From: Taudactylus pleione
Lineage: Eukaryota > Chordata > Amphibia > Anura > Myobatrachidae
Direction of reading: 5' to 3'
DNA: 64,000 bases
Assembly (NCBI GenBank): GCA_031769625.1
Contig: JAUIMM010000178.1
Coordinates: 30,088,001-30,152,000, forward strand
Part shown: positions 21,724-32,050 of the stretch, in pieces
Layout: the number at the start of each line of letters is the position of its first letter
Position numbering within the stretch: the first letter of the stretch is position 1
Translations under genes and position numbers: made by a program
The notes under the pieces: model-generated
What the model saw: the letters and a program-made list of their open reading frames with translations, nothing else
What the model was told of the DNA's origin: nothing
The model's database searches: none

Positions 21724-22014
21724 ACCGGCTGTTGGGATGCCGTTGTTCAGAATGTCGGTGCCAGATTCCCAACACCAGTCAGGGTTAGGCACTAGGGGGA
21801 GGGTTAGGCACCAGAGTGGGAAGGTTAGGGTTAGGCACTAGGGGGAGGGTTAGGTTTAGGTACTAGGGGCAGAGGTTAGGTTTAGGGTACGGGGAGGGAG
21901 TTTTAGGTTTAGGTGTAGGGTTTGGATACTTGACAGGTGTCAGTATCCTAACCCTGTTGGGATGCCGGCATCAGAATTCTGACTGCCGGGATCCTGAGCA
22001 CCAGCATCCCGTAC
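21724..22014. mobile_element. MITE with GTTAGG-rich interior
   Basis: Ends with GTTGGGATGCCG at the left and, inverted, around CGGGATGCTGG at the right enclose many short GGTTAGG and TTAGGC steps at about 21780-21930. A related copy lies at 51128-51455, with the complementary CCTAACCCT composition. The telomere-like motif is part of the element and not a telomere. Confidence 0.65.
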
Positions 22015-22019
22015 CAAAC

Positions 22020-22440
22020 CCATAGAAAGATATTGAGGCTAGTATAGAGTTGATGCAAGTTGGTTTTTGTGGACATACCTTGTGTGTTATTACACTGTGC
22101 ATGCACCTGTGCTGAGCGTACAAAAGCGGGCAATGCAAATACATGTGCAACTTGGTCACATCTGCACCTGTGGCTGAAGGGGTGTAACTTGATGGTAATT
22201 GGATTTTCCATGTAGGCATAGTTCGGAGATGGCCTTTTTCTAAATATAACTCTTGCACCAAGTATAGGGCTGGTGCAAATGTGCAATGATGATGATGACG
22301 ACTATGAAACCAACCATACAGATAGGGGAGGTCCAACAGCAGCATAAAGGGTAACATGGATTTATCTCTGTGCATGTAATGCAGGAGCAATTACAGCTGA
22401 CCTGAGATCAACTCAGCATCAGCCCCTTTGGGAACTACTA
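22020..22440. repeat. Dispersed repeat, copy 1 (about 400 bp)
   Basis: It shares with 31685-32050 the sequence order CTTGTGTGTT-TTA, CATGC-CCTG, TATAGG-CTGGTGCAA-TGTG, a GATGATGATG run and GCAATTACA, ending near CAGCCCCT. The 139-codon minus frame across it has no family likeness and I treat it as chance. Confidence 0.55.
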
Positions 22441-22689
22441 ATAAGCCAAATGACAATCATTTATAGTTTTGCAACAATGATACTTATCTTTTATTAAATT
22501 AATTCCACTACCATTGCTGCTTGCCCCTAAACAAGCTGACTGAGAAAGTTATCTCATGTTACAACACTGCCATAATTATTAATACATAGGCCCCCAACAG
22601 AGCTAAATATTGGTAGAAAATAGTTCAATTAATAACAATGAGCACATTTCAAACGTGATGCAGTGATTAAAAATCAGAACACATATAGC
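22441..22689. other. Unassigned AT-rich sequence
   Basis: No frame, repeat partner or element end was found here. Confidence 0.5.
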
Positions 22690-22870
22690 TCTGTATATAT
22701 AAATAAAGTCCCAGGTTTTAAGTATCTGTCTGTTTATTCAGGCTAATCTCTTTAACTACTGGACAGATTTAGATGGGGTTTTCAGTATTCTATACAGCAT
22801 TAGCTGATGAAGGTTTAGGCGTATGAATCATTCACCTGTGACAAACAAGAGTCAAGAAGTCCTGATTTTA
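22690..22870 (+). mobile_element. Possible Helitron-type fragment
   Basis: TATATATAAATAAAGTCCC, TCTGTCTGTTTATT, AACTACTGGACAGATTTAGA and TGGGGTTTTCAGTATTCTAT occur in the order I know from the 5' part of Helitron-like elements in many animals (a TATATATA start, TGTCTGTCTG, then ACTACTGGACCGAT). No Rep/helicase frame is present. It could also be another dispersed repeat sharing the motif. Confidence 0.45.
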
Positions 22871-23165
22871 GTGAAGCAAGTCACAGAAAAAAATCTTGCA
22901 CCAAGCTGCACTATAGGAGCTGACCATGGTGTTGAAACAGCAAAAGAGCATCTGAAACTGAGGCAATCAGAGATAGTAATGTGCCCTGTTGCTTAGCAGC
23001 ATTCTAGAGAGGGGAGGGAGTCAGTGCCTGAGCAGGGTCACTTCTGAGGTAGACAGAGAGTGAGGACTCATGTCTGAGGCAGACAGACTGTGAGATACAG
23101 CCTCCAACAAACTCATGAAGATGCCTTATGCAGACACAGTAGCCAGGAAGTAGCAAATATAAACA
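22871..23165. other. Unassigned sequence downstream of the TMEM179-like exon
   Basis: On the minus strand this follows the exon and would be intron. No further TMEM179-like exon was recognised here or at lower coordinates in the window. Confidence 0.4.
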
Positions 23166-23301
23166 ACTATTGCAACACCATCATATTATTCAATTTGATG
23201 GTGGCAAACATTGGACCACCAACATGAAATGGTAAACACACTACCATCAGAACAAAGACATTGATGGTTAGTAACCATCGGATTACAATGTCTATCCCTT
23301 C

Positions 23302-23547
23302 ACTGAACCTGCAGGTGGGTTCCAGCCACCACTTCTCCACCATGAAGTTTTCCCTCTCTAATATGATGTTCCAGCTCAGGCACATGACCTCAGTGCACAG
23401 GAGGAACCTCCCATGGAAGTAAGTACTGTTCCCTGACAGGGGCACCACAGCAAGGAAGCTAATCAGGAAGCCCATAAAATACAGGGTACATTGTACAAAG
23501 AGGACATTGCTCACCGCTATGTTTGGCAGCTGCAGAGGGGTGCACAT
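23302..23547 (-). pseudogene. TMEM179-like exon 1 (possible pseudogene)
   Basis: TMEM179 is a small four-pass membrane protein of unclear role. The minus frame from 23547 reads SNVLFVQCTLYFMGFLISFL, then VVPLSGN, FHGRFLLCTE, ERENFMVEKW and PTCRFS, which aligns without gaps to the first 72 residues of TMEM179 as I remember it, about half identical. Residues 16-37 form a hydrophobic segment, and a conserved N-x-T/S site lies in NST. The position of the usual start (MAL-N-FLF) is ATA (Ile) at 23518-23520; an ATG nine codons upstream opens the frame. After CRFS similarity stops although the frame runs on to 23167, so an exon boundary near 23302-23310 is likely. The normally strong conservation of TMEM179 and the lost start favour a decaying duplicate; a divergent paralogue is the alternative. 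Confidence 0.55.
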
Positions 23548-24075
23548 GGAGGCTGCGGAAATTTCCCCCCGTACACACAGCCCTGAATCCCAAAAGTCCT
23601 GAATGCTTGTTCACACTGGTCGCAACTAGTGTCCTGTCAGCCTGCTTAGCTACTGCTGGAGCTGCTGCCTGTAAGCAATACAGCCGCACAGGCAGCAGCG
23701 GCGCTGCACTAGCACCATGGGCTGTTATGTGACTCTCGGACATCTCTAGTCCTGGCTGGCAGGAACGTGGGCAGCGGCGCTGAGTTAATCTCTTCTTTGG
23801 CTCAGCTGGCTCCCCTGTCCTCCATTGTACATGGTCAGCGCTACTTGCAGGTAGGCAGTGACTGGCTTATCTGAGTTTTCTTTCTAATGCACCAGATCCT
23901 TCCATGAGAGAACGGGTGATCTGTGCGTAAAGTTCAGAAAGGCGCATGTGAAAGCTGGGGCAGAGCGGGTTTCCTAACATCTAACTACTGGGACCCGCTC
24001 TGATTGCCTGTGCCCTGTAAATAGGAGCTGAGACTGTTGACCAAAAGGCACTAGGAAAGAACTTAGGTTTCAGGA
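23548..24075 (-). other. GC-richer region upstream of the TMEM179-like exon
   Basis: This is upstream for the minus-strand exon. It is richer in GC and CpG than its surroundings (for example GGCAGCAGCGGCGCTGC near 23691 and GGGCAGCGGCGCTGAG near 23768). It could be the old promoter and 5' untranslated region. I see no clear TATA box at a defined distance. Confidence 0.35.
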
Positions 24076-24110
<35 letters not shown>

Positions 24111-24126
24111 GGGGGGGGGGGCGGGG
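24076..24126. repeat. (GT)n followed by a G run
   Basis: About fifteen GT units run straight into fourteen G bases and GCGGGG. Alternating purine-pyrimidine plus a G run can adopt Z-DNA and quadruplex forms. It lies about 530 bases upstream of the TMEM179-like start. Confidence 0.9.
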
Positions 24127-24330
24127 TTAAGTGGCAAACAGAGCCAGAATAATTCTCCAGTGCCTACACCTGTGGCCCAGCCCACCTAACCCAATGTCAG
24201 CTTCGCAGTATGATGTACTCCAGATCGGATGATGAGGTGACCTGGACTGTGTGGGTTGGGCTGGCTGACAGATACTGTGGTCAAGTCTTCTCCTGCCTGT
24301 CACTTTTCTTAAGAGTGCTGTGAGTCTTTG
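24127..24330. other. Unassigned sequence
   Basis: No gene or repeat partner was recognised in these 200 bases. Confidence 0.4.
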
Positions 24331-24810
24331 TGGACCATATTAGGGGGGTTGGGCAGGAAGGGGTGGTGCACATATGGGGCTGCAGCAAATTATTATTGGG
24401 GGGGTCCAGGGGTGTCTGGTGCAAATGTGGGTCTGGGGGGTGCCAGCCTGCTCTGTGGGGAATATTATTGTTCAGAGGGTCTGGTCGTGGTGCACATGTG
24501 GGGCTGGGGGGGAGCCTTCGGGAGGGGCAAAACTGTAAGTGGGCAGAGTAGAGAGGGGAGGAGCCAGTGTTAATTCTTAAACAACCCCCCCTAATAGTAA
24601 AGTCTAGATCCACAACTGAGTAGTGAGAAGCAGGAGTCTTTTGTGAGATGCAGGGGGCAGGAGTAAGAATCAGGAGGCTGTGGTCAGATGCAGTGGACTG
24701 GAGTGACATGGCATAGGTTGTTATGAGATGCTGGAGGCTGTGGTCAGATACAGGGGACTGTGGTGACATGACGTAGGTTGTTATGAGATGCAACAGGCTG
24801 TGGCAAGATA
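24331..24810. repeat. G-rich segment and 60-bp tandem repeat
   Basis: From 24340 to 24600 GTGCACATGTGGGGCTG-like phrases recur three times in a G-rich context (near 24367, 24420, 24491). From 24675 a 60-bp unit beginning AGGCTGTGGTCAGAT is repeated at 24735 and, partly, 24795. A 180-codon open frame on the minus strand results from this repeat composition. Confidence 0.7.
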
Positions 24811-25058
24811 AAATTGCTACCATGCGAAACTGGTGCAGGTTGCTAGTAAAGAATCTAAAAACAAAAAAAAGTGTTACTTAAATTATCATACCAATAATAC
24901 ATAGTAAGGAGCAGAGCAGTTTTGCATGCCTTTTTTATTATTATTGTTTTAGTAATAGTGTTATTATAAAATGTATCTATGATGAAAAGTAAGAAAAAGA
25001 AGAACAGTATTATTGGATTAACCTAGATCTCATGTGTAATGTGGATTTAACACACTAT
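24811..25058. other. AT-rich, nothing recognised
   Basis: Short poly-A and TTATTATTATT runs only. Confidence 0.5.
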
Positions 25059-25059
25059 T

Positions 25060-25255
25060 TCAGGAACTATGGGTCTGATTCAGGTTGGTTTGCAAGGTTG
25101 TGTTCGCACGCAGAAAGCCGATGTTTGCATTCTGCACATGCGTATAAGACGCAGTGCACGTGTGCAAACTGGCCACAGCGATTGGGAAGCGATCACAGTG
25201 AGTACGCAGAGTCTTCACACAGTCATCGACAGGAAGTGACCGTTTGAGGGTGGTG
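25060..25255. mobile_element. Fragment of the ATTCAGAGCC MITE family or a relative
   Basis: GGTCTGATTCAGG opens a CpG-bearing stretch with GCACATGCGTA and GCACGTGTGCAAACT. The last phrase is also at 44407 inside the 600-bp MITE. No matching right end was found, so it is a truncated copy. Confidence 0.5.
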
Positions 25256-25849
25256 ATGAATATTTAAAATGATGTCTAGAGGAAGAAATATGTTGAAAAG
25301 AGTCCTTTTTATGTTGCACTTTATCCGACTTTTTTATATACGTAGGATATTTCAACAAATAGATGAACTCCTCAATTCAATATAAGTATAAAAAGTGCTC
25401 CTGGGACAAATAATGTTGGTTCCACAGTCCACGATTACCAAGGCCGTGGCAATGTATACATGTAAAGAAATAGTTCAGGATCATATATATACCTTTGCCG
25501 CTGTTCAGTATGGTGCTTTCGGCGGTGGAACGACCGAACAAAGCCACACATTGTTACCTAGCTCTCCAGAGCATAAAGTAAAGACTTAGACCTCCATCCG
25601 TGTGTCCACAATGGGCTTGCTCAAAATACAGTCAGGACTGCTGCACTGTGGCTCTCCGGAGCATAGGGCAGTGACTGACTTAGACCACCAGCCGTGTATC
25701 CACAGTGGGCTAGATCCAAGTACAGTCAGCGTTGCTGCACTCACCAAGATATGCGGCAAAGTTTATAGTGTGGTATAGTAATTTAGCTGGAATCCTTTTG
25801 AAGTGTCCACCGTAAAACACCAGCAATTGAAGAATAACAAAGTCCTGTA

Positions 25850-25893
25850 CCTCTGACGCGTTGCAATCGTATTTATGGGAGCTTTATGAAAGA
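25850..25893 (-). ncRNA. Degenerate hammerhead-like motif
   Basis: The minus strand reads CTCTTTCATAAAGCTCCC, loop, ATTGCAACGCGTCAGAGG. The flanking stem I (CTCTT with AGAGG) and AACGCGTC survive; the CTGANGA box and the 3' half of stem II are mutated. The copy at 61792 keeps stem II instead. Confidence 0.35.
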
Positions 25894-26179
25894 GTTGCCA
25901 CAGCTCCGGTAATCGTGGACTATGCAACCAACATTATTTGTCCCAGGAGCGCCTTTTAAACTTATATTGAATTGAGGAGTTCATCTATGTATTGAAATAT
26001 CCTATATAAAAAAGATGGATAAAGTCCTATATAAAAAGGGCTCTTTTAAACATATTTTTTCCTCTGGGTAGCATTTTTAGTTCCCCGGTGGAATATTATT
26101 ATACCAGTTGAATTGTGATGTTTCATAATCGCAATTATTTTTAATGTGATAATATTAATGTGCTATTTTTGCCTATATA

Positions 26180-26995
26180 GGGCCTTATTCAAGAGAAAAG
26201 TCAGTATCGGCGATACTTCTTCGCCTAATGACATCATTTTTGCCGGTTTCAACTTATCCCCGTATTCAATTCCAAAGACTTTTCGCTTAGGTGGAAAGTC
26301 AATGCAATGGACCCGGTGAAAAAGTTTCGCCTATGAATAGCAGGTGGAAAAAAGTGCAGAATTGGGGTTTTGGGGTGCAAACATAGGAAAACCACCCAGC
26401 ACCCTTTGGACAGCCCCCCAAAGGTAAACTGTGTCAAAAAATGTTTTCAAAGTAATTAAAAACACCCCAAAAAAGTACTTAAATTTTTGGAGCGAAAAAA
26501 AATAAATTTGGGGTACAAAGTTGAAAACTAGCAAAATAGACTACAGGTTGTGGTGGGTGGATTTTTCACGTTTTTTTTAAATGTCACATTAGCAACTTCA
26601 AAATATGCTAGTACCCATTTTCATGTACCCCAATTTTGATGGGACTAGTTATTTTCTCCTAAAAAACCTCCAAAATGCTATTCTTCACCACTTTTTAAAA
26701 TACACAAAATAGCACCTATTGAGACCATTTAAAGTGGCCAAATACCTTCAGCAGGGCTATTTGGGGGTATCCAGAGTAATCCCCCATGTCAGTGCATCTT
26801 TTGGGGAGTGTCAGGCTGATTTCCCCAAAACTGACAGAACTTTTCGCTGATTCCAGTTTCGCCGAGTCCCGTTTTCACCGATTTGGAATCGAATACAGGG
26901 ATAAGCGTGGACGAGCATGAAACTTTTTCGCACCCAAAACTAGCGATGACAGTGAAAAGTCCGGCAACGGATTTTCGCTTCTAATTGAATAAACT
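26180..26995. mobile_element. About 816-bp MITE, TATTCAAT family copy 2
   Basis: It begins GGGCCTTATTCAA and ends near TTGAATAAACTC, with the end eroded. It shares AGTACCCATTTTCATGTACC and the hydro-poly-A interior with 13967-14814 and 34142-34968. The host sequence resumes at 26996, matching the uninterrupted copy at 62895. Confidence 0.8.
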
Positions 26996-27182
26996 CATTA
27001 CATAAGAAACATCTAGATTGATGGAATAAATTTGTTCCTATTTCTTATCATAACTGTGTCTTGGAATTATACATTTCTGCCATAATAAGTTATAATTTAC
27101 TAACCACCTTTCTTAATGTGGATTTAAGACATAATAGGGCTTAAATGATGAAATATGGGCATCTAATAGAAATTCATCCTTA

Positions 27183-27529
27183 TGGTGCATACACACGATC
27201 AGATTTTTCCTTCAGATATGAACGATAACGATTTAAAAATCGTTCAGTCGTTCATATCTGAAGGAAAATCGTTCATATCTGACATGCCTGAACGATGGAC
27301 GATCAACGATGCGCGTTCCCGTTTGTCAGATAACGATATCTGACATCTGATGGGTTTGCAGTCAGACTTGGACGATTCCATTCATTTTAATGCAGTCAAA
27401 AATCGTTCAATCGTTCAAATCGTTCAAAACTTTGGTCAAATCGTCCAAATCGTTCAAATCGTTTAATCGTTCAGTCGTTCATCTGACAAATCTGACAAGT
27501 CTGACAAATCTGACCGTGTGTACGCTCCA
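27183..27529. mobile_element. 347-bp Harbinger-like MITE with ATCGTTCA repeats
   Basis: The ends TGGTGCATACACACGATCAG and, inverted, TGGAGCGTACACACGGTCAG are flanked by TTA on both sides (27180-27182, 27530-27532), the preferred duplication of PIF/Harbinger. The interior contains a 25-bp hairpin on TCAGATATGAACGAT near 27212-27270 and a run of about ten ATCGTTCA(A/G) units at 27400-27480. Confidence 0.85.
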
Positions 27530-28235
27530 TTAAGGTTGAAATGAATATCTACAGTAAAAAAAACATTTCAGTAAATGTGTTACATTAAAAGTTTTTAATT
27601 TCTCTTGCCAAGTATTTTCTACATTTTAACTTTCCTTGCTATTCACTCATTGAATTTGTTACACTTATTAAATTTGTTATTTTTTTTAGCAGAACAGTGT
27701 GTTCTGAAACGTGTTAGTTTATCTTGTGCTTCTATCTTTAAAGTTGCTAATGGCAACACATTTGCTTTCTCTGCAGGCTTTAGTGCAGTCTGAATCATCT
27801 TATAAATTGCAAAAATTAAATATACTGTGCCCTGTATAATGAGATTTGTACTTTATTTTATTATTTATTTACAATATCATGCAACTTTTTAATTTGTTTG
27901 TTACTAGGAATATGTCTGCAAAATATTATGTTGTGTTAATTACTGTACACTACTTTTTTTTCTTCTATTAGTGTCTTACAGTAACCAAACTTTATTAATT
28001 TATCTAGAGCAGGTCCCACAATTCTGTAAAGTCCAGCATTTAACAGTGTTCAAAAAGCACTATCACAGAGTTTTTATAATGGTTGTAATTTACTTGTGTC
28101 TTACATTCAGGCTGTGGCTGTTCAAGTAAGTATTTTTAAACATGTTGGGATGTATGAATGGTATGTGGACAAGGTTCAATTAGCATGTGGGGAGGTGTGA
28201 GTGACATGGATTTAAGTGCTCATGAAGATCATGTT
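27530..28235. other. AT-rich, nothing recognised
   Basis: No frame above 62 codons and no paired ends were seen. Confidence 0.5.
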
Positions 28236-28255
28236 GAAGATCTGAGCGGTATGTT

Positions 28256-28286
28256 GTTAGGTTTGATTATCATGGGGGGCATGTAT
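28256..28286. repeat. 31-bp exact direct repeat, copy 1
   Basis: The block GTTAGGTTTGATTATCATGG plus GGGGCATGTAT is identical at 29571-29601, with more imperfect similarity just before both. Confidence 0.9.
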
Positions 28287-28374
28287 TTTAGTGGTAGGAA
28301 GGGGAGTATTCGAGTACATGTGAGATCTGAAGACTTGTGAGGATCTGTGAGGGAATTTTGTGGCAAGTAGGGCA

Positions 28375-29237
28375 TCCCAGGACCAGTGCAAGATTAAGGC
28401 CATCATGGGCCTGGAGCTAACATTTATGAAGGGCCTATTGTGTGCTGCTGCAGGGGGTGTGACTACTGATATGGGTGTGTGGTGTGTGCCATGGGGTGTG
28501 GCTAGCATCATGTAGTATTGCTACCCACCCATATTCAACCATATCATTCTCCCTCCCCTATTCAATTACATAAAGCATACACCACCTGTTCTATAATAAA
28601 TAAATAAAAAAAACAAACAAACTATGGTTTAGTAATAGAATGCAACCATTTTTATTAATTAAGTGCTTTAACAGAAGCATACCTGAAAAAGTAATAAGTG
28701 TAGAACATGAAAACAAAAAAATATGTAATATCACATTTTTTTTAATAAAACTAAAACATATGTGATCTGCAGATTACTTAATATGCATATTACTAAATAT
28801 ATAAAAATAATATATGTGAACCATGACTGCAAAAATTTGTTCCAGAGGAATAAAGATGACTGCGGTCTCATAAGATAGATAAATAGATACTGTAATATAC
28901 AGGTGCAAGATTCGGCAGAATGCATACAGGCATAATACCCAATACCCACACCAGACCTACCATGGCGCTGCTACATCGTACGTGATGACGTCAAAGGTTT
29001 CACCAGATTCGGCGACATGGAGCATCCACACCACAAGTGAGCTCTAAACAAAGAATCTGAATGGGATCCTGCTGTGCCATTGTTGGCCCAGTGTGGGTAT
29101 TTAGCAAAAATGTGAATCTTGCACCTGCCCTTCTTATCCCATTAAAATATTACGCTAGTATTTGCCATTGTTTCAGACATCCAAAAATCAAACATGCTGA
29201 CTATATATATATATAAAATATATTTTTTAATTATATA

Positions 29238-29286
<49 letters not shown>

Positions 29287-29416
29287 GTATGTGTAACTAT
29301 AAAATATATATAACTCATATTTGTTATATTTATTATATGTAAATGTGCATACATATTTACATATAGATATACATATATATATATATACACAGCAAATAAA
29401 TATTGTGTATATAGTG

Positions 29417-29463
<47 letters not shown>

Positions 29464-30240
29464 CATATATATATATATATAACAGTAAATAAATATACAT
29501 ATATATATGTATATACACACAGTAAATAGAAAAAAAATATGTATATATATATGTTGGAGGTCTGAGCATTGTTAGGTTTGATTATCATGGGGGGCATGTA
29601 TCCATATATATACATATATGTAAATACATACATATAAATATTTGGAGTACACTCAAAATATATATTTCTATATAATTATTAAACATTCATAACTAACTGG
29701 CCACCCTGCATTATGCATAAAATGTACACTATTATACATCAGCAGCCAGGCAGCCTGGCCAGCAGGACTGACAAGCACCTTACCTCAAGACTGCTGCTGC
29801 CAGGCCATCTTCATGCGGAGCTGCTTTGCTGCTGAGCCTGCCTGTCTTGGTGGACATAGATGGGCTGGGCTACTTCAGGGTGCGGTGGTGGCGGGTGGGG
29901 GGCACCTATGGAACGTCACATGCAGTGACGTCTTGTGGCGCAGAGGCGGCGTTGCCGCCGGGTCACTGTGCTTAAGCAGCACCGAGAGGGCTAGAGAAGC
30001 CCTCCATGCGCCGCCATCATGTGTATGCATTTGGCTTCTGAGCTGTGTGCAAGTGGGGGAGTTGGGTGCACTGGCAGGGGGTGGGGCCTCGAACGGCCAC
30101 TCACAACCTGCTGTAGAAGGAAAAAGAAATTCCTGTCTACAACAGCATACTCAGCAGCTGCTTCTGTGGGCCTATTCTTATGGTGGGCCTGGAGCTGAAG
30201 CTCCATCAGCCCCATTACTAATCCGGCCCTGCCCAGGACA
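28375..30240. mobile_element. Possible 1.9-kb composite element with inverted GGGCCTGGAGCT ends
   Basis: The left part holds AAGGCCATCATGGGCCTGGA near 28395 and GGGCCTATTG near 28430. The right part holds GGCCTATTCTTATGGTGGGC near 30168 and TAATCCGGCCCTG near 30219, in inverted order. Between them are a PLE-unrelated AT-rich part, the TA cluster at 29200-29640 and a GC-rich part at 29750-30130. The inverted ends are imperfect and the boundaries uncertain. Confidence 0.35.
29200..29640. repeat. Cluster of TA and TATG/CACA microsatellites
   Basis: Several TA runs (29243-29274, 29420-29453, 29465-29480 and others) are joined by short ACACAC and ATATGTA parts. The 163-codon Tyr/Ile frame across it is a repeat artefact. 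The second copy of the 31-bp repeat (29571-29601) lies at its right side. Confidence 0.9.
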
Positions 30241-30730
30241 TGTGGGGTTATTTTGAAGTGACATGTGTTGGATATCTTAACCATCTGAGCAGCATATGGG
30301 TGCTTTCTGGGGCTATTTTTTTTTTAAATGATGGGACATCTTTTGGGCATTGGAAGTCAACACATACTGTTCTTGATGCATATTGGGTATCCCATCACTG
30401 CTGTAGACTGAAGGAGCACAGCTACAGAGGAAATACCAGCAACCTCACAACATATTCATGTGAAATCTATATTTCTGTACAAAGATTAATTGACTCAAAA
30501 TAAAAAACAACATTATTACTTTGATATCTATATATGGGGGTTTTGTCCTTTGATCCCATTCTCTAATACAAATTTCACAGAATGCTTCAACATCAGCCCA
30601 TGCATTTCAATAAAAGAGATATAATAAAAGTCAGGTTGTTGAGAGCAGGTTGGATACAGTGCAGGCTACAGTGCAGGTTGGACCAAGTGTGGATAGGATA
30701 CATCAATAGTGCATGTACTGTGATAGCGAT
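30241..30730. other. Unassigned sequence
   Basis: Nothing recognised except a short direct pair GTGCAGGCTACA/GTGCAGGTTGGA near 30658-30682 that leads into the minisatellite. Confidence 0.4.
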
Positions 30731-30734
30731 ATCG

Positions 30735-31090
30735 GCAGTCCTGGCAGCATCCTCAGTGCAGGGGTGTCAGCATTGCGGGGGTGCCAACAATGCTCTCAGT
30801 GTGGAGGTGCCAGCAGTGTCCTCATTGCAGGGGTGCCAGCACAGAGTTCTGGTAGTGTCATCAGCGTGGGAGTGTCAGCAGTGTGGGGGGTACTGGTGGT
30901 GTCGACAGTGCAGGGTTTCCGGCAGTGTCCTCAATACGGAGGTTCCAGCAATGTCGGGATTATGGCTGTGCTGATGGTGTCCTCAGTGCGGGGGTTTCGG
31001 CAGTGTCCTCAGTGCAGGGGTACAGGTGGTGTCCTCAGTGCAGGGGTGCTGGCAGTGAGGGAGATGCCGACAGCAGCAGCGTGGGGTTGC
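30735..31090. repeat. Minisatellite, units near CAGTGTCCTCAGTGCAGGGG
   Basis: About thirteen imperfect units of 24-27 bases repeat the phrase TCCTCAGTGCAGGGGTGCC. The purity is highest at 30980-31060. It explains the open frames of 86-130 codons on the plus strand, which are Gly/Val/Ser/Cys-rich and not a gene. Confidence 0.85.
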
Positions 31091-31099
31091 TGGCTGTGT

Positions 31100-31407
31100 T
31101 AGTGCTGGGTGGTGACCGATATCTTCCTTCCTGTGCCCAATGAAGTCTATGGGCAAGTGTTTATTGGCTGAGAGCCATGACAGATGGCTCTGTCAGCCAA
31201 TCAGCAGCAAGCCCATTGACTTCAATGGGACTTTGAAAATTGGCGCCAGAGGCAAATCTGCGAGGTCCAACAGCAGGATTTCAAGGTTTTGCCTCAGATA
31301 GGGATCCAGGGCAGGTGGGGAGATCCAAGCTGTGTCCTGTATCTCCACAGATCCTGATAGTTCGGCTGAGCTCTGTTCTCTGAGAACCGAGCCCGCTCAT
31401 CTCTAGT
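31100..31407. mobile_element. hAT-type terminal region
   Basis: The stretch ends with GTTCTCTGAGAACCGAGCCC and GCTCATCTCTAG, the same end as near 19500 and (inverted) 57290. Inside, GGCTGAGAGCCATGACAG and its near complement around 31185 form a short hairpin, and CCATTGACTTCAATGGGA near 31212 is palindromic. The minisatellite may belong to the same element. Confidence 0.55.
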
Positions 31408-31684
31408 ATATAGCATGCACACAATACAACAAGGGTTACACACAATGACAAGATGGGTTACACTTCTTTCTTAAAATACAAGTAAATTTCAATGGCTCCT
31501 GTTAGTCCAGAATTCATAATACTAATCTAACATACAGATAGCACATGGTATTGTTACATTGATTTATTTATTCTTCAATCCAAGATCTGCTTCACAGTGA
31601 AAATTTGTAGACACAATAAATTATAATATTAACATTTTTGGCTGATGGGGTAACAAAGACTAGGGATAATGCTAAGTTTAATAT
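31408..31684. other. Unassigned AT-rich sequence
   Basis: No feature recognised. Confidence 0.4.
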
Positions 31685-32050
31685 ATGCCTATTTGCTGAG
31701 TACATCTTGTGTGTTTTATTATGCATATGCCCCTGAACCGTGTGAGTATGATGAATGTAGAGTCATATGTATTTCAGTTACATCTCCACTTGACTAAATG
31801 GACGGAACTGGGTTATATAGAGTCTTTCTCAGGTTAACAAAGTTCAGAGACTGCACGCCAATGGAATTGGAGGTAGTGCAAAGTTGGACAAAAGTGTCAG
31901 TTTCCAGGCATATAATTAGCACATAGTATAGGCTGGTGCAACTGTGACCTGAAGATGATGATGATAGCAGCTAGCAAACAAAGCCTCACCCACAAAGAAT
32001 ATGCACACAATGGGGTAGCAATTACAACTGATGCAGCCCCTATGTTTTTG
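31685..32050. repeat. Dispersed repeat, copy 2
   Basis: It matches 22020-22440 in block order, in the same orientation, with lower identity and several gaps. No coding content. Confidence 0.5.

Larger units (their letters stand above)
25276..27090. mobile_element. Penelope-like element with inverted pLTRs, interrupted by a MITE
   Basis: Reading the minus strand from about 25895 gives a hammerhead-like motif and then, at 25440-25276, an arm; 25908-26064 is the same arm in plus orientation (shared: GTAATCGTGGACT, AACATTATTTGTCCCAGGAG, TATTGAATTGAGGAGTTCAT). The plus copy continues through 26179, is interrupted by the MITE 26180-26995, and resumes to about 27090 (GATTGATGGA-TAAA, AACTGTGTCTTGGAATT). 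The same order exists at 61640-63000. No RT is left. Confidence 0.65.

Noticed and set aside
21780..21930. Interstitial telomere
   Set aside because: GGTTAGG steps are irregular, short and enclosed by inverted element ends.
21948..22390. 112- and 139-codon minus frames
   Set aside because: They cross the boundary between a MITE and a dispersed repeat whose second copy (31685-32050) does not keep the frame.
23167..23301. C-terminal extension of the TMEM179-like frame
   Set aside because: The frame stays open for 44 codons but family similarity ends at CRFS; intron read-through is more likely.
24281..24823. 180-codon minus-strand frame
   Set aside because: It spans the G-rich segment and a 60-bp tandem repeat; the peptide is itself repeated (SDHSL-type units) and Pro-rich, with no family likeness.
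29142..29633. 163-codon minus-strand frame rich in Tyr and Ile
   Set aside because: It is translation of TA, CA and TATG microsatellites; no stop codon occurs because of the repeat, and there is no domain.
30582..31143. Overlapping 86-130 codon plus frames rich in Gly, Val, Ser and Cys
   Set aside because: They follow the minisatellite in several frames at once, which is typical of repeat translation.
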